Positions 31,206 through 44,500 of a stretch of DNA of 64,000 nt are shown piece after piece (positions within the stretch are counted from its first letter, which is position 1; each line of letters starts with the position of its first letter). Location: assembly GCA_036873135.1 (NCBI GenBank), contig JAPTYO010000005.1, forward strand, positions 8,348,166 to 8,412,165, written 5' to 3'. A program made the position numbers and the translations under genes. The DNA is from Clarkia xantiana subsp. parviflora. Taxonomy: Eukaryota; Streptophyta; Magnoliopsida; Myrtales; Onagraceae. The notes beneath the pieces were generated by a model. That model was not told where the DNA came from. It searched no databases and saw only the letters and a program-made list of their open reading frames with translations.

Positions 31206-31664
31206 GTTTTCTGCTCTCGTAGGTTCTTTATTTTACCATCAACAGAAGTACTACAGTAGCATACAAACAATTAGATGAGCAAAGTCCATTTTAATAAAGA
31301 TATAAGCTTTTATTTCCTTCTTGTTTGTTGAATGTTCAGCACCAACATCACTTAACACTACAATTTGTTTTGATTCTGTTTTGTATATCTCTCGATTCTT
31401 GTTATCGTCACCAGGAAGATCATTGCAGTTGATATAGTGTGCTCCACAGGTTTTTTCTCTTCTTTGAACAGTGTGCAACAATTCCAATGAAAGTTGTCAA
31501 AACAAAATATGATTTGTTGTCCTCCAACCTAATTTTCTCAGAGAAAATCCATCTTTTTAATTGAATGTAAATATTCTCTAGACTCACATGACAAACGAAA
31601 CGCCCCCTAAGCAATGTAATGTAATTGTAATAATAACATACAATAATGAAAGGTTAGAACGTAC
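31206..31664 (-). other. NLP gene downstream intron/exon sequence, uncertain
   Basis: Follows the donor GTACGT at 31665. One minus-strand stretch (31251-31487; residues KTCGAHYINCNDLPGDDN) could be the next NLP exon, between the RWP-RK and PB1 domains, but I cannot confirm this. Confidence 0.35.
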
Positions 31665-32640
31665 GGCTGTGGCTAATTGCAGAGTTTTGGATATTCGAGA
31701 ATCTTCTGATGACCGGGTGGTTGGATCCCACATCATCATCACTCCCCGGTGTATTTGGGGAAGGTGATTTGATCTTAACGGTGAGGGGTTCGGGTGGGTT
31801 ATTTCCATGTGGGCTCTGCTCATTCGAGCCTTTGAAGCTTGAGGGCCAAGAAATCGATCTGACAACAATAGGGAGTGGGCTCGTGGAGAGGGAACTTAAT
31901 CCTAGCGCTTCTTTTGTGCCTTGAACAGACTCGATCACACGCTTTAGCTCTGAGATAGAGCGGTTCACTTTGTTGATCTTCCGAGACGACCACCTGGAAA
32001 TCCCGTGTTGTCGACAAATTCGTTTCATTGTTCTTGGGCAGACTGCGATGGAAGAATCATCATCAAAATAATTGTTACAGATGTAATATTAAACTACACA
32101 TTCACCTATAAACTCGAATCAGCCAGAAAAAATGCATAATTACCAAATTGCATACTGACCTTTCGAAGTATTGTTATTTGTAAACTGAATAATATTTCAT
32201 TACCATGAAGTATAAAGTGCCAAAAAGGGACATTCATATCATTAACTTTACCTCTAAGGCTCTTTGATGCATCTTTAAGACTCTCCGCGAAATAATGCTG
32301 AAGAACATCCAAACTAATCTGTTTCTCAGCTTTTCCTGGGAGACTTTGTTGTTGAGAACTCTTCCACAAACTTTTTGAGCAAAAGCATTTCACCAAATAT
32401 CTAACATTGGAGAATATACTCATTTTCAAAAGACAAACTTAGTCAATTTGCAAATAAATATATTTTTCATGAATGGCCATGCACAATGTGGGTTTAACTT
32501 GCATTGTAAACAGAACTGCATAATTAATTAACCAATTACCTATCTTGGTGCTCAATGCATCATTAGTTGATGTCCTAGCAACATGTTGTCCTATGATGGT
32601 GTTTGCTTGAGGCGGCTGAGTCAATTCAGAACACATAAGA
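31665..32640 (-). pseudogene. NIN-like protein (NLP) gene fragment with RWP-RK domain
   Basis: Two exons make a near complete RWP-RK DNA-binding domain. The first (about 32376-32252) encodes KAEKQISLDVLQHYFAESLK and DASKSLR. Donor GTAAAG and acceptor GCAG then join it in phase to the second (32042-31665), which encodes VCPRTMKRICRQHGISRW and SSRKINKVNRSI. The join gives the family pattern SLxVCPxTMKRICRQHGI. NLPs are nitrate-responsive plant transcription factors. The hallmark RWPSRK reads RWSSRK. A possible upstream exon ends at 32540 (donor GTAATT). The C-terminal PB1 domain and the N-terminal half are absent; F2 cuts the gene at 31205 and element D at 32811. It is a relic or a badly disrupted gene. 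Confidence 0.8.
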
Positions 32641-32810
32641 TGCTATGAATTACACCACTACATTAATTATAATCCAACAATTTGCTAGAACCAAAATGAA
32701 TTAGTACAAAATAAACATGAACATTGTATAATTAGAGCACCTAATTCAATTCTCAGCCGAGGAAGAATTGTCCAACCTCAATTCAGAGCCCAGGAACTAA
32801 TCATCAGCCG

Positions 32811-33471
32811 TGATGGGCCCCGGCGAAGGCCGTTAGGCCCCTTAACGATTGGCAAACGGCGACTAGGCCCGTTGGGCTAGGAGCTGGGCTGTTGGAAGGC
32901 TAAGGGCTCCGACGGAAGGAGGCCCCGACATTGAATGGCTCCGAATAAGTATGGCCCCGATAGGGGAGAGCCTCGAAGATATCGGACCTGGACGTAGTCG
33001 GTCCCGATATGGGAGTTGACACCACTCCCCGACACCGAATCCTCAACGATGCAACTTGGGAGCCTCCGATAATGATCGAGACTCGCCAGTAGGAGCACAA
33101 TCCCGAAGATCTCGCCATGATTATAGTAGTGGTATAATGGGCGAGATATGCGGGATACGTATAACTGTACAAGATACGTGGCAAGATATACGGCGAAATA
33201 TGTGGGATAGTGGATCACAATCCAACCGCCTAATCAGGTAACTGGGATAGCCTTTCCTCTATAAAAGGAGGGAGGTTATTCCAGGTTAGGGTTACGTTTT
33301 ACACATATACACAAATACTGCTTGCCTGCTCTGTTGACTGCCGTACTTACGTTAAGCATCGGAGAGGGATTCTGGGCCACTGCCCTCTATTCCCCTCTTG
33401 CAGGATTGCGTGGAGCAAAGGAGCTAGGATTGCCGTCCAAGTCCGTACCGGAGTTCCACCGTGATCCAACA
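32811..33471 (+). repeat. Element D 5' LTR
   Basis: 661 bp, TGATGGGCCC to GATCCAACA. TATA box TATAAAAG is at 33260-33267. Similar to the B and E LTRs but without the terminal duplication of B. The 5 bp before it are AGCCG; no matching TSD is found after element C. Confidence 0.92.
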
Positions 33472-33490
33472 TTGGCGCCGTCTGTGGGAA
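33472..33490 (+). other. Element D primer binding site
   Basis: TTGGCGCCGTCTGTGGGAA directly follows the LTR, identical to A and E. Confidence 0.85.
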
Positions 33491-33537
33491 CGCAACAAAA
33501 AGCCAAAAGTAAGTTTGCTTCCCTCTGATTCCATACC

Positions 33538-36500
33538 ATGGCTGGCAACAGACCGCAGCGTTCAGGCAAGCAAGTGCCGGCCACCAGCAATCCCCCTGAG
33601 GATGCTGCCCAGCATCAGGATCTGAGAGACGACGGTGACAGCACTCGCCGAGACGACACCACGCGAAGGAACAACCCCCCTGGTGGATCCAGGAACGAGG
33701 CACCTTCCCAGAATCCGGAGCTGGCCAGGGTAGTGGCGGAGGCCATGCCCCTATTCATGGAGGCCATGGAGGCCCTCCTAGACCGAAGAGAAGCTGCTAG
33801 AAGGCAAGCCGATCTACCGCCGCTCCCTCCGCGGCGAGATGCTCCCAGAAGGCAGGTGGACGACAACCTGCCGCCACCCCCTCCGTTGAGGGAACAGCCC
33901 ATTCCCCCTAATCCAGCACCGACGAAGAATTTTGTGGTCGATGGACCAGGGCCCGTACAACAAAGGACTATTCCCCTGAATGGTCCCCTCACTGCCGACC
34001 AGGTGGTAAAGATTGTGGGTATTTGCATGGGAGATCAGAAGCCCATGATGTCGGAATTGGGGAGTCAGGAGACCCATCCTTTCGTTCCCAGATTGATCCA
34101 TACCCTGGCCCCACCAGGCTTGGGTATCCCGAAGATAGAGGAGTATGACGGAGTTGCGGACCCGGTCCGCCATGTGCAGAAGCACTTGACAGCGTGCATG
34201 GGCAGGACCCCCGATGAGGACGTTATCTGTGCGTTGTTCCCGAGTACCCTGGGAGAAAAGGCGATGACATGGTTCTATAGTCTGCCCACTGGATGCATAA
34301 CCTGCTGGAAGGATATGCACCAGCGATTCATCGCCCAGTACCAAGGGCGTCGACGGCTGCTGAAGAGTGTTCGGACCCTGCATGAGGTGGTCCAAAGGCC
34401 CGACGAATCGCTGGCCCAATACTACCAGCGTTACACGGCTGGGATGACTGAGCTGGATGAGGAGATATCGGAGGGCGAGGCCATCCGTACCTTCATAAAA
34501 AACCTCAATCCCCCCTACGGCTCCGACTTACTCCACAGCGTCGCGGCCAAAAACGTCTGGAACATGGAGGCGCTTCAGGCGAGGGTAAAACAGCAAATCG
34601 ACGTCCAAGAGTCGAAGATCGCGGCCGGAGAGTTAGCTCCTCCCAAGGGGCGCGAAGGAAAACAGTTGTTCAAACCATTGGACAACCGACACAAGAAGGA
34701 TAGCTCCGAGGGTAGTCGGAGTCGTGGACGTTCCGATCGGAGGGAGGATAGGCGTCCGAACAGGAGGGATAGCCAGAGGGAGGAGTTCACCCCCCTCAAC
34801 AGGCCTTTGAAAGAGGTCTTGGCGGTAATGGAGAAGCAAGGCCTTGCTCGTTTCCCCAAGAAGAAGGAAGGAGAAAAGTTGGGCTCCCGCACCGACCGTT
34901 ACTGCCGATTTTATCGGGCCTCTGGTCACGACACTGACCAATGTCGGGAGCTGAAGAAGGAAATAGTGAAGCTTATCCAGAGGGGTAAGCTGAAGGAGTT
35001 CGTGGGAGACTCGCGCTGCAAGCCCCACTCCCGATCTCGGTCAAGGTCCAAATCTCGATCGAGGTCCCCAAGGAAGAGGAGGTCCGACGCAGAGCCTTCG
35101 GAGGGCCCATCAGGATCCCGACAGAAGAGGGTTATTAATGTGATCCATGGAGGGTTTGCTGCAGGAGGAGACACATCGTCTTCTCGGGAGCGTTATGCCA
35201 ACCAAGTGCCAGTAGCAGTGGTTTTGGGAAAAAGGTCACGGTCGTGGACCCCGAAGGAGGAGATGGAGATCACCTTCTCGGCAAAGGATCTGGAGGGAGT
35301 AGAGACCCCCACGAGAACGCCCTAGTAGTGACATTGGATGTAGGGGGATTCGAAGTGAAGAGGATCCTCATTGATGGAGGAAGCTCCTCCGACATCCTCT
35401 TCTCCGACGCCTTGGAGCAGATGGGGAAGAAGAAGAAAGATTTGCGGGAGGTTAACTTCCCGATGGTAGGATTTTGCGGCACAACCTCTTATCCATTGGG
35501 GGTTATTACGTTGCCCGTGTGGTTCGGCAGTGGCTGGAAGATGGAGAAGAGAGATGTGGAGTTCGTGGTAGTCGAATCCACAGGGACGTACAATGCGATC
35601 ATTGGAAGAACCACTATCAACCCACTGATGGCAGTAGCCTCGACTGTCCATCAGAAATTGAAGTTCCCGACTGAGAATGGGGTCGGCGAAGTGAAAGGCG
35701 ACCAGGTGGCGTCGAGACGTTGCTATGTCAACGCCACGAGGAGATCGAAGAAGGAGGCTATGTCGGTTCTCCAGACAGACACTGATCCTCGAGAGGAGTT
35801 TGGGCGTCCCGCCCCCATGGAAGACCTAAAAGAAGTCGAGATAGATGGACCCGAGAGGAGGGTGAAGATCGGATCCGCCCTATCCGAAGGAAAAGCTCAG
35901 GAGTTGACCGCCCTGTTGAAAGAATTCAAGGAGTTATTTGCCTGGTCTCCGAGCGATATGCCAGGAATCAGTCGTGACGTGATCGAGCACGAATTGAATA
36001 TCGACCCCACGATCAAGCCGATCGCACAGAAGAGACGTCCAATGGGAACAGATAAGAGGATTGCAATCCAGCAGGAGGTTGGCAGATTGCTCGACGCTGG
36101 GTTCATTAGAGAGATCCGATTCCAGACTTGGGTAGCCAACCCAGTGCTGGTGAGGAAGAGTAACGGGAAGTGGCAGATGTGTGTCGACTTCCGCGACTTA
36201 AACAAGGCTTGCCCGAAGGACTGTTATCCACTCCCTCGGATCGACCAACTGGTGGATGCTACATCGGGGCATGAGCTGCTAAGCTTTATGGATGCTTATT
36301 CTGGTTATAACCAGATAAAGATGGCGAAAAAGGATGCCCCACATACCGCCTTTTACGCTGACAGTGAAGTCTTCCAGTACGACGTCATGCCTTTCGGCCT
36401 GGTGAATGCGGGGGCGACATACCAGAGAATGGTGAACAAGCTGTTCGGGGACATGATTGGGAGTACCATGGAAGCCTATGTAGATGACATGCTGGTGAAG

Positions 36501-39134
36501 TCCCGACGAGCATCAGACCACGTTGGCAATTTGGCAATGGCCTTCGAGAGGATGAAGCTCCACCAGGTCCGCCTGAATCCAGCCAAATGTGCTTTCGGAG
36601 TCCATTCCGGGAAGTTCTTAGGCTTCATGGTGAGCCAGAGGGGGATCGAGGTGAATCCCGAAAAACTAAGGGCGATAGAGGAGATGCAGTCCCCGACCAA
36701 CCATAGGGAGGTGCAAGTGCTGAACGGTCGACTGGCTTCGATGAATCGCTTCCTATCCAAGGCCAGCGACCGGTCGATGCCATTTTTCAGTGTGTTAAGA
36801 GCCAACCGACAGTTCGAATGGACTGCTGAATGTGAGGAGGCATTCCAAGCGCTCAAACAACATCTCCGCGACCTCCCGCCACTCGCGAAGCCAGCTCCAG
36901 GCGAGCCGCTCTATCTTTATTTGGCCATTTCTTCGTTTGCAATAAGCTCTGTTCTAGTTAAAGCTGTCGAGGGCAATCAGATTCCTGTCTATTATGTAAG
37001 CAAGGCGTTTGCCAAGAGTGAAATGAATTATCCTCCGATTGAGAAGTACCTCTTTGCATTGATTATTACTGCTCGAAAGTTACGGCCCTACTTCCATGCG
37101 CATGAAATTACGGTGTTGACTGATCAGCCATTGAAACACTTCTTGAACCGGCCCGATGCGTCGGGGAGACTAGTAAAGTGGGTCGTGGAACTTAGCGAGT
37201 TTCGAATTCATTTCGCTCCGAGAACAGCTATCAAAGGGCAGGCATTGGCCGACTTTATAGTTGAATCTACTATTCCCGATCCTGAAGCAACGGAAACAGT
37301 AGAGGGGGCAACCGGGAATACTGAAGAGGTCCCGACGGCAGGGCAATCGGAACAGCCAAATAAGGGAAACACCTGGGAGTTGTACACGGATGGCTCCTCA
37401 AGCTCGGACGGATCGGGTGCGGGGTTCGTATTGATTCCGCCAGGCGGGGCGGAGCCACTTCGATATGCATTGGCCCTGACATTTAGAGCCACCAATAACA
37501 AGGCGGAGTATGAAGCCCTCATAACGGGGCTGAAAATCGCAGAAGGCACTGGAATTGAACATTTGCGGGTGAAGTGTGATGCAAGTCTGATTGTAAATCA
37601 GGTCCGGGGGCAATATGGAGCAAAGAACCCGATCATGAAGAGGTACCTTCAAGAGGCTCGGACCTTAAAGGAGAGCTTCAAGAGCTTTGATATCGAGGAA
37701 ATTCCAAGGGAAGAGAATGTGGAGGCTGATGCCTTGAGCAAATTTGCCCTGGGGGCACCTTTGGAAGACAATCGGAGGATACACTTCTTGGAGAAGGTGA
37801 TTCTATCGACAACCGATCCCTCGGAGGTGTGCGCTATCGGAACGGGGTCAGAGGAGGAACCCACTTGGATGACCCCGATAATTGTGTACTTAACTACGGG
37901 GGCACTTCCTGAAGATAAAGTGGCAGCGGAGCGACTACGACGAATGTCAATTAATTACGCGATGGTGGATAACCAGTTGTACAAGAAGGGCTTGCTTTCG
38001 ACGCCTTTCTTGAAATGCGTGGCCGAACCCGATACGACTCGGATTCTGAGAGAATTGCATGAAGGAGTCGCAGCCTGTCACGAAGGCGCTCGATCTATCC
38101 TGAGGAAGGCGTTGAACTTGGGATATTATTGGCCTACGATGAATAAGGAAGCAACGGCGCTTGTTCGATCCTGTGACGCGTGTCAGAGATATGCTTCGAA
38201 TATCACAGCCCCCGCCGCTGATTTGATGCCCATTGGGAGTGCTTGGCCCTTCGCACAGTGGGGCATTGACCTTGTGGGACCCCTTCCGAAAGCAAAGAGC
38301 CAGTGCACACATCTGCTGGTCGCGATTGACTACTTCTCGAAGTGGATCGAGGCTAAGCCGTTAGCCAAAACAACAGCAGGACATATCATTAAGTTCCTTC
38401 AGACCCGAATTTTGTCGAGATATGGGGTGCCGAAGGTGATCATCAGTGACAATGGTCCTCCGTTTAATGGGGCCCAGTTGGAGAGGTTCCTAGACGAGTT
38501 CGGTATCGAGCATCGAACGGCATCCGTCCACCATGCTCAGACCAATGGGCAGGTAGAGGCTGCCAACAAAATCGTGATGGAGGGCTTGAAGAAGAGGGTC
38601 TACGCTTTGGACGGAAAATGGTTGGACGAACTGGAGAACGTGTTGTGGGCGGTCCGAACGACACCCAAGCGGTCAACAGGTGAAACCCCGTTTGCACTTG
38701 TTTATGGAACAGAGGCGGTTGCTCCCGTGGAAATCGCTGTGGCGTCCCATCGAACCAGAAGCTATGAGCCCTCGACGAGTCCAGAAAGAGCCAGGATAGG
38801 ACCTTTGACGAATGACGAAACAAGGCGCCTGGAGTTATCCTTGCTAGAGGAGAAACGGCTGGAGGCCGACATAGCGCAAGCTCGGATGCGTTTGGCGACG
38901 GCCAGGTACTACAATCGGAAGGTCAAGTCGCGACAGTTCTACGCGGGAGAACTGGTCCTACGTCGGAATGAGTTCGCCCTACAAGATCGAATCAATAAGA
39001 TGTCCCCAAAATGGGAAGGGCCTTACAAGATCGTAGGCATGCCGGCCCCGAACGCTTACAAGTTAGAAGATCTCGACGGCAAGGTTTTAAGAAACACCTT
39101 TAGTGGTGAACATCTGAAGAAATGCCATGTTTGA
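33538..39134 (+). pseudogene. Element D gag-pol, one frameshift
   Basis: Starts MAGNRPQRSG. Gag and the N-terminal part of pol read to about 35305. There a run of six C (in E and B) is five C (35306-35310), shifting the frame and causing a stop at 35323-35325. The remainder, from protease through integrase to FSGEHLKKCHV, is open in the shifted frame (35244-39134). It has protease LIDGGSSSDIL, RT YVDDMLVKS, RNase H LYTDGSSSSDGSGAG, and integrase WGIDLVGPLP and SDNGPPFNG. In the zinc knuckle the first His position reads Tyr (CRFYRASGHDTDQC). Apart from the one-base deletion the coding sequence looks fresh. Confidence 0.95.
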
Positions 39135-39279
39135 CAAATAAGTCGTCCATAGAGGCGCGAAGATGTAATTAAGTCGCCCTGAGTGGTGCATGCTATGTTA
39201 AAGACATCAATCAATAAAGAGGTTACTTCTGATCAAAGTATTCCTGAGTTGTTCTCGATACATTAAAAAGCGTCATTGG

Positions 39280-40358
39280 GTCATCCGACCGAGCCTCCGA
39301 CCGAGGTGGCTCCTCCGGCTGAAGATTCCAGGGTCATCCCTCCTCTCCCCGTGGATGAAAATCTTTACAAGATTTTCACCCCCGACCAGGAGACGATTCC
39401 CTGGACCCCGATCGAGTCTCTCCAAGGGGTCCCCCTCCAACGGGGGGACCTTCAGCCTAAATTGGCCCTGCATCTGCTGGCGGGGTCAATTCCTCCAGCC
39501 TTGAAGCGGCCAATCTCCTTGGCGCGGGAGGATATCGAGGAGGAGCTCCGCGCTATGGCCATCCGTCGGATGGAGGTAAAACTTTACCTTTGCTTTGTTT
39601 TCTTCATTGTTCTTTGCTTTCGACCATCGGATTCTAATCCTTTTTCCCTTTCATCTTAGGAAACCGCGGACCAGCAGCGCTGCTTCGGCTTCATCCTGGC
39701 TCTGAAGGGTGCGTTGGAGGAGGCACATGCCAAGTCGGACCCCGACGTTTTGGCCAAGCTCCAAGCGGACCTCGATGAGGCCGTAGCGGCCAAGGAGAAG
39801 ATAGCCAAGGAGCGGACCCTCCTTGACGAGAAGGCTGGGAGCCTGCTCAAGCAGGTTCAAGATTACGAGACTGTCCTGCGTCGGGAGCGGAGGATAGCCC
39901 AGGAGGATCATCGGCGGAACGAGTCGGAGAAGAGGCAGCTCCTCCACGAGAAAGGTGTTTTCGTGGAAGCTCTCGCGGAGGCCAAGGCGAAATTTGAAGC
40001 CGAGAAGGCTGAATTTTCTGCCAAGCTGGCTGATGCAAAGGCTCAGGGTCGCGAGGAGTATCGGAACTCCGATGATTTCCAGGCGGATGCCGTGAAGTTC
40101 TGCAAAACCGAGGTGGAGAACATTCTGTTCAATGCCGTCGAGGAGCTCTACACGGCATACGAGGATTCCATCGACTTCAAGAAGTCCGAGACCCTTGCCC
40201 CCACCGCAAAGAATTACTTCAACCTCCCCGCGGAGAGTGAAGAGACTGATGCCGGGGACCCGACTCCGCGGACTGCGGAGCCTTCTGCCCAGGCCCCTCC
40301 GAATCTTCCTCCCTCCGATGCTGCTGAGGACCCAGCTTCCAACAAGGACCAAGCTTAA
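39280..40358 (+). pseudogene. Element C opposite-strand gene (aORF), 5' truncated
   Basis: Part of exon 3 (39280-39575) encodes EPPTEVAPPAED, then PWTPIESLQGVPL and LALHLLAGSIPPALKRPIS, homologous to exon 3 of A and B. The intron GTAAAA...TCTTAG (39576-39659, 84 bp) lies at the same place. Exon 4 (39660-40358) encodes the coiled coil, then GREEYRNSDDFQADA, then YEDSIDFKKSETLAP, and an acidic tail ending NKDQA as in A. The promoter and exons 1 and 2 are absent, so it cannot make the full protein. Confidence 0.85.
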
Positions 40359-40499
40359 TGCTCTATTCTTTTAGTCCTTGTAATTTTTCCTCCTTTGTCT
40401 TTTGTATCGGAACCTTTTAGGCCTTCGAGTCTTTATATAGGAAGTTTCTTTCGTCTGTTTTGATCCCGATAATCGTTTGCGCTATTTAAAGCGACTTTA

Positions 40500-41500
40500 G
40501 ACTCGTTACTTAGAACGTTCTGATGCACCATTTAAGATGACTTCATACGTCCTTCCGACGCTTTACTCGAGATTTTACCACTTAAGGTTTCTCGTCTACT
40601 CGGGACTTCACCACTTAAGGTTTCTCGTCTACTCGGGACTTCACCACTTAAGGTTTCTCGTCTATTCGGGACTTCACCACTTAAGGTTTCTCGTCTACTC
40701 GGGACTTCACCACTTAAGGTTTCTCGTCTATTCGGGACTTCACCACTTAAGGTTTCTCGTCTATTCGGGACTTTACCACTTAAGGTTCTCATCCCTGCCT
40801 TTCAAGGCAACTTTACACATTACTTAAGATGATTTCTCGGATCCCTTAAGGTTTTTATCGCGTCATTCTAGACGGCTTGTCGTACCCCTTAAGGCTTTTA
40901 CCGCGTCATTTCAGACGACTTAATCGTACCCTTTAAGGCTTTTTGCCGCATCATATAGACGACTTACGCGGACCCGTTAGGGCTTTTTCGTACCCTTTAA
41001 GGCTTTTTGCCGCATCATATAGACGACTTACGCGGACCCGTTAGGGATTTTTCGTACCCTTTAAGGCTTTTTGCCGCATCATATAGACGACTTACGCGGA
41101 CCCGTTAGGGCTTTTTCGTACCCTTTAAGGCTTTTTGCCGCATCATATAGACGACTTACGCGGACCCGTTAGGGCTTTTTCGTACCCTTTAAGGCTTTTT
41201 GCCGCATCATATAGACGACTTACGCGGACCCGTTAGGGCTATTTCGTACCTAGGCTTTTGGTTGCATCATAAAGACGACTTACTCATACCCCGTAAGGCT
41301 TTTGTCCGTACCTCGAAAGGCTTTTTGTCGCGCCATAAAGGCGACTTACTCGTACCTCGTAAGGCTTTTTATCGTACCTCGGAAGACATTTTATCGTACC
41401 TCGGAAGGCTTTTATCGTACCTCGGAAGGCTTTTTATCGTACCTCGGCAGGCTTTTTGTCGCGCCCTTCAGGACGTCTTACTAACAGTTAGAATAAATCT
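40500..41500. repeat. Element C tandem arrays (33-bp, 64-bp and about 22-bp units)
   Basis: 40578-40790: seven units of 33 bp (CCACTTAAGGTTTCTCGTCT...). 40925-41245: five units of 64 bp (CGTACCCTTTAAGGCTTTTT...GACCCGTTAGGG). 41300-41460: shorter units (CGTACCTCGGAAGGCTTTTT). All contain a TTAAGG-like core related to the arrays of A and B. They lie between the convergent ends of aORF and pol. Confidence 0.93.
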
Positions 41501-41599
41501 AAAAGCAATTTGATCGGAAGCAACTTCTTTTATTAATAACTCAAAGCTTTGCTTACATCGGATTGATAGATAACTTGCGCCATTCGCGACGACTTAATA

Positions 41600-44500
41600 T
41601 CAAACATGATACTTCTTCAAGTGTTCGCCACTGAAGGAATGTTTCAACGTCTTGCCATCAAGGTCCTCTAGCTTGTACGCATTCGGGGCTGGCATCCCTA
41701 CGATCTTGTAAGGTCCCTCCCATTTCGGCGATATCTTGTTGATCCGATCTTGATGAACGAACTCGTTCCTCCGCCAGACAAGTTCTCCCATGAAGAATTG
41801 TCGGGACTTGACACGCCGATTATAATATCGGGCTGTTGCCAGACGCATCCGAGCCTGAACCTCGTCAGCCTTCCATCTTTTCTCCTCGAGTAAGTCCAAG
41901 TCTAGACGTCTCAGTTCCTCGTTCGTTAGAGGCTCATAATACCTCCTGCGATGGGACGCCACCGCTATCTCCACAGGGGCAACTGCCTCCGTGCCGTAAA
42001 CAAGGCCAAACGGAGTCTCCCCTGTCGACTGCTTAGGTGTTGTTCTAACAGCCCACAGCACGTTTTCAAGCTCATCCAACCAATGGCCTTGCAAGGCGTA
42101 AACTCTCTTCTTCAGGCCATCCATCACGATCTTGTTGGCTGATTCGACTTGGCCATTAGTCTGAGCATGGTGGACGGAAGCTGTCCGATGTTCAATGTTC
42201 AACTCCTCCAGGTACTCCTTCAGCTGAGCCCCATTGAACGGAGGGCCATTATCGCTGATCAACACTCGAGGAACCCCATACCGGGATATGATCTGAGTTT
42301 GAAGGAACTTAAGGATCTGCTGCCCCGTCGGCTTGGCCAACGCCTTAGCCTCTATCCACTTCGAGAAATAATCGTTGGCCACGAGCAAATACTTGCACTG
42401 ACCTTTGGCTTGCGGAAGGGGTCCCACCAAGTCAATGCCCCACTACGCGAAGGGCCAAGCACTCCTGATGGACATCAAGTCCGCGGCGGGAGCCACGATA
42501 TTTGGAGCGTACCTCTGGCATGCATCACAGGATTGGACCATCGCTGTTGCCTCTTTGTTCATCGAAGGCCAATAGTAGCCTAGGTTCAACGCCTTCCTCA
42601 CAATGGATCGGGCCCCTTCATGACAGGCCGCGACTCCTTCGTGCAGCTCTCTCAGGATCCGATTTGTATCAGGCTCCGCCACGCATTTCAGAAAATGCTT
42701 TACATGCCCCATCTTGTATAGCTGGTTGTCCACCATCACATAGTCGTTCGCGATTCGACGCAACCTGACAGCTGCCACTTCATCATCGGGGGGTGTCCCC
42801 GTAGTCAGGTATGTGACCATCGAGGTCATCCAGGTGGGTTTCTCTTCTTCCTCCGATCCTGCTTCAATAGCGCAAACCTCCGACGGATCGATGGTTGAGA
42901 TAATTACTCTCTCCAGGAAGTGCACCTTCCGATTCTCCTCAGGGGCCACTCCCAGAGCAAACTTGCTTAAGGCGTCTGCCTCCGCGTTTTCTTCCCTCGG
43001 GATCGCCTCGATATCGAAGCTTTTGAAGCTTCCCTTCAAAGTCTGCACCTCGTGCAAATACTTCCTCATTGTCGGGCTCTTAGCTTCATAGTTCCCCTGG
43101 ATTTGATTCACGATCAAGCTGGCATCACACTTCACTTTCAAATGATCGACTCCCGTACCCTTGGCAATTTTAAGGCCCGTGATGAGAGCCTCATACTCCG
43201 CTTCATTGTTAGTGGCTCTAAACGTCAAGGCCAAGGCATATCGCAAGGGCTCGCCTCCACTGGGCGGTATCAGTACGAATCCTGCCCCCGATCCTTCTGC
43301 ACTAGATGAACCATCAGTGTACATCTCCCAAGTGTTCTCCTCCTTTGGCTGTTCTGGCTGTTCTGCTATCGGGACCTGTTCTGCTATCGGGACCTCCATG
43401 GTTGCCCCCTCTGCGGGACCCGTTACTTCCAGATCGGGTGCCGTAGACTCAGCTATAAAATCTGCCAACGCCTGGCCCTTAATAGCGGTTCTCGGAGCAA
43501 AATGAATACGGAACTCCGTAAGCTCGATGGCCCATTTCACCAATCTCCCCGACGCCTCCGGTCGGTTCAAAAAGTGCTTCAAGGGCTGATTTGTTAACAC
43601 CGTAACTTCGTGGGCATGGAAGTAGGGTCGTAGCTTTCGAGCGTCAATAATCAACGCAAAGAGATACTTCTCAATGGCGGGATAATTCATTTCTGATTTG
43701 GCAAATGCCCTTCTTACATAATAGACAGGCACTTGGTTGCCCTTGACAATCTTAATCAAAACAGAACTAACAGCAACCTCAGAAACAGCCAAATAGAGAT
43801 AAAGCGGCTCGCCTGGAACCGGTTTCGCCAACGGCGGGAGGGTACGGAGGTGCTGCTTGAGTGCCTGGAATGCCTCCTCGCACTTGTCGGACCATTCAAA
43901 CTTCTTTTGGGCCCTTAGCACATCAAAAAATGGCATGGCTCTGTCACTCGCCTTGGATAGGAATCGATTCATCGCGGCCAACCGGCCATTCAACACTTGA
44001 ACCTCCCGATGAGTCTTCGGGGACTGCATCTCCTCTATTGCTCGTAGCTTCTCAGGGTTCACCTCGATTCCTCTCTGGCTCACCATGAACCCTAGGAACT
44101 TCCCCGAGTTCACCCTGAAAGCGCACTTGTCCGGATTCAAACGAACCTGATGAAACTTCATCCGCTCAAACGCCGCCGCCAAGTTTCGGACATGATCTCC
44201 TGCCTGTCGGGACTTCACCAACATGTCATCCACATACGCCTCCATAGTCTTTCCCAGCATGTCCCCGAACAACTTGTTCACCATCCGCTGGTAAGTTGCT
44301 CCGGCATTGATCAATCCGAAGGGCATCACGTCGTAGTGATAGACGTCACTATCAGCATAGAAGGCTGTATGGGGGGCATCCTCCTTCGCCATCTTGATCT
44401 GGTTGTAACCAGAATAGGCATCCATGAAGCTCACTAGCTCGTGTCCCGATGTGGCATCCACCAACTGGTCAATCCTCGGGAGCGGATAGCAATCCTTCGG

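Larger units (their letters stand above)
32811..39279 (+). mobile_element. Element D: 3'-truncated Tat-type retrotransposon
   Basis: Plus strand: 5' LTR 32811-33471, PBS, gag-pol 33538-39134, then about 145 bp of 3' region ending in one unit-like stretch (TTAAAAAGCGTCATTGG) that matches the minus strand of the element B array. At about 39279 the sequence changes abruptly into the aORF of element C. The aORF, PPT and 3' LTR of D are missing. It is closest to B and E. Confidence 0.9.

Noticed and set aside
40532..40827. 11-residue repeat proteins on both strands (HHLRFLVYSGL and RRETLSGEVPN types)
   Set aside because: A 33-bp tandem array is a multiple of three and stays open in several frames. 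It lies in the non-coding 3' region of element C.
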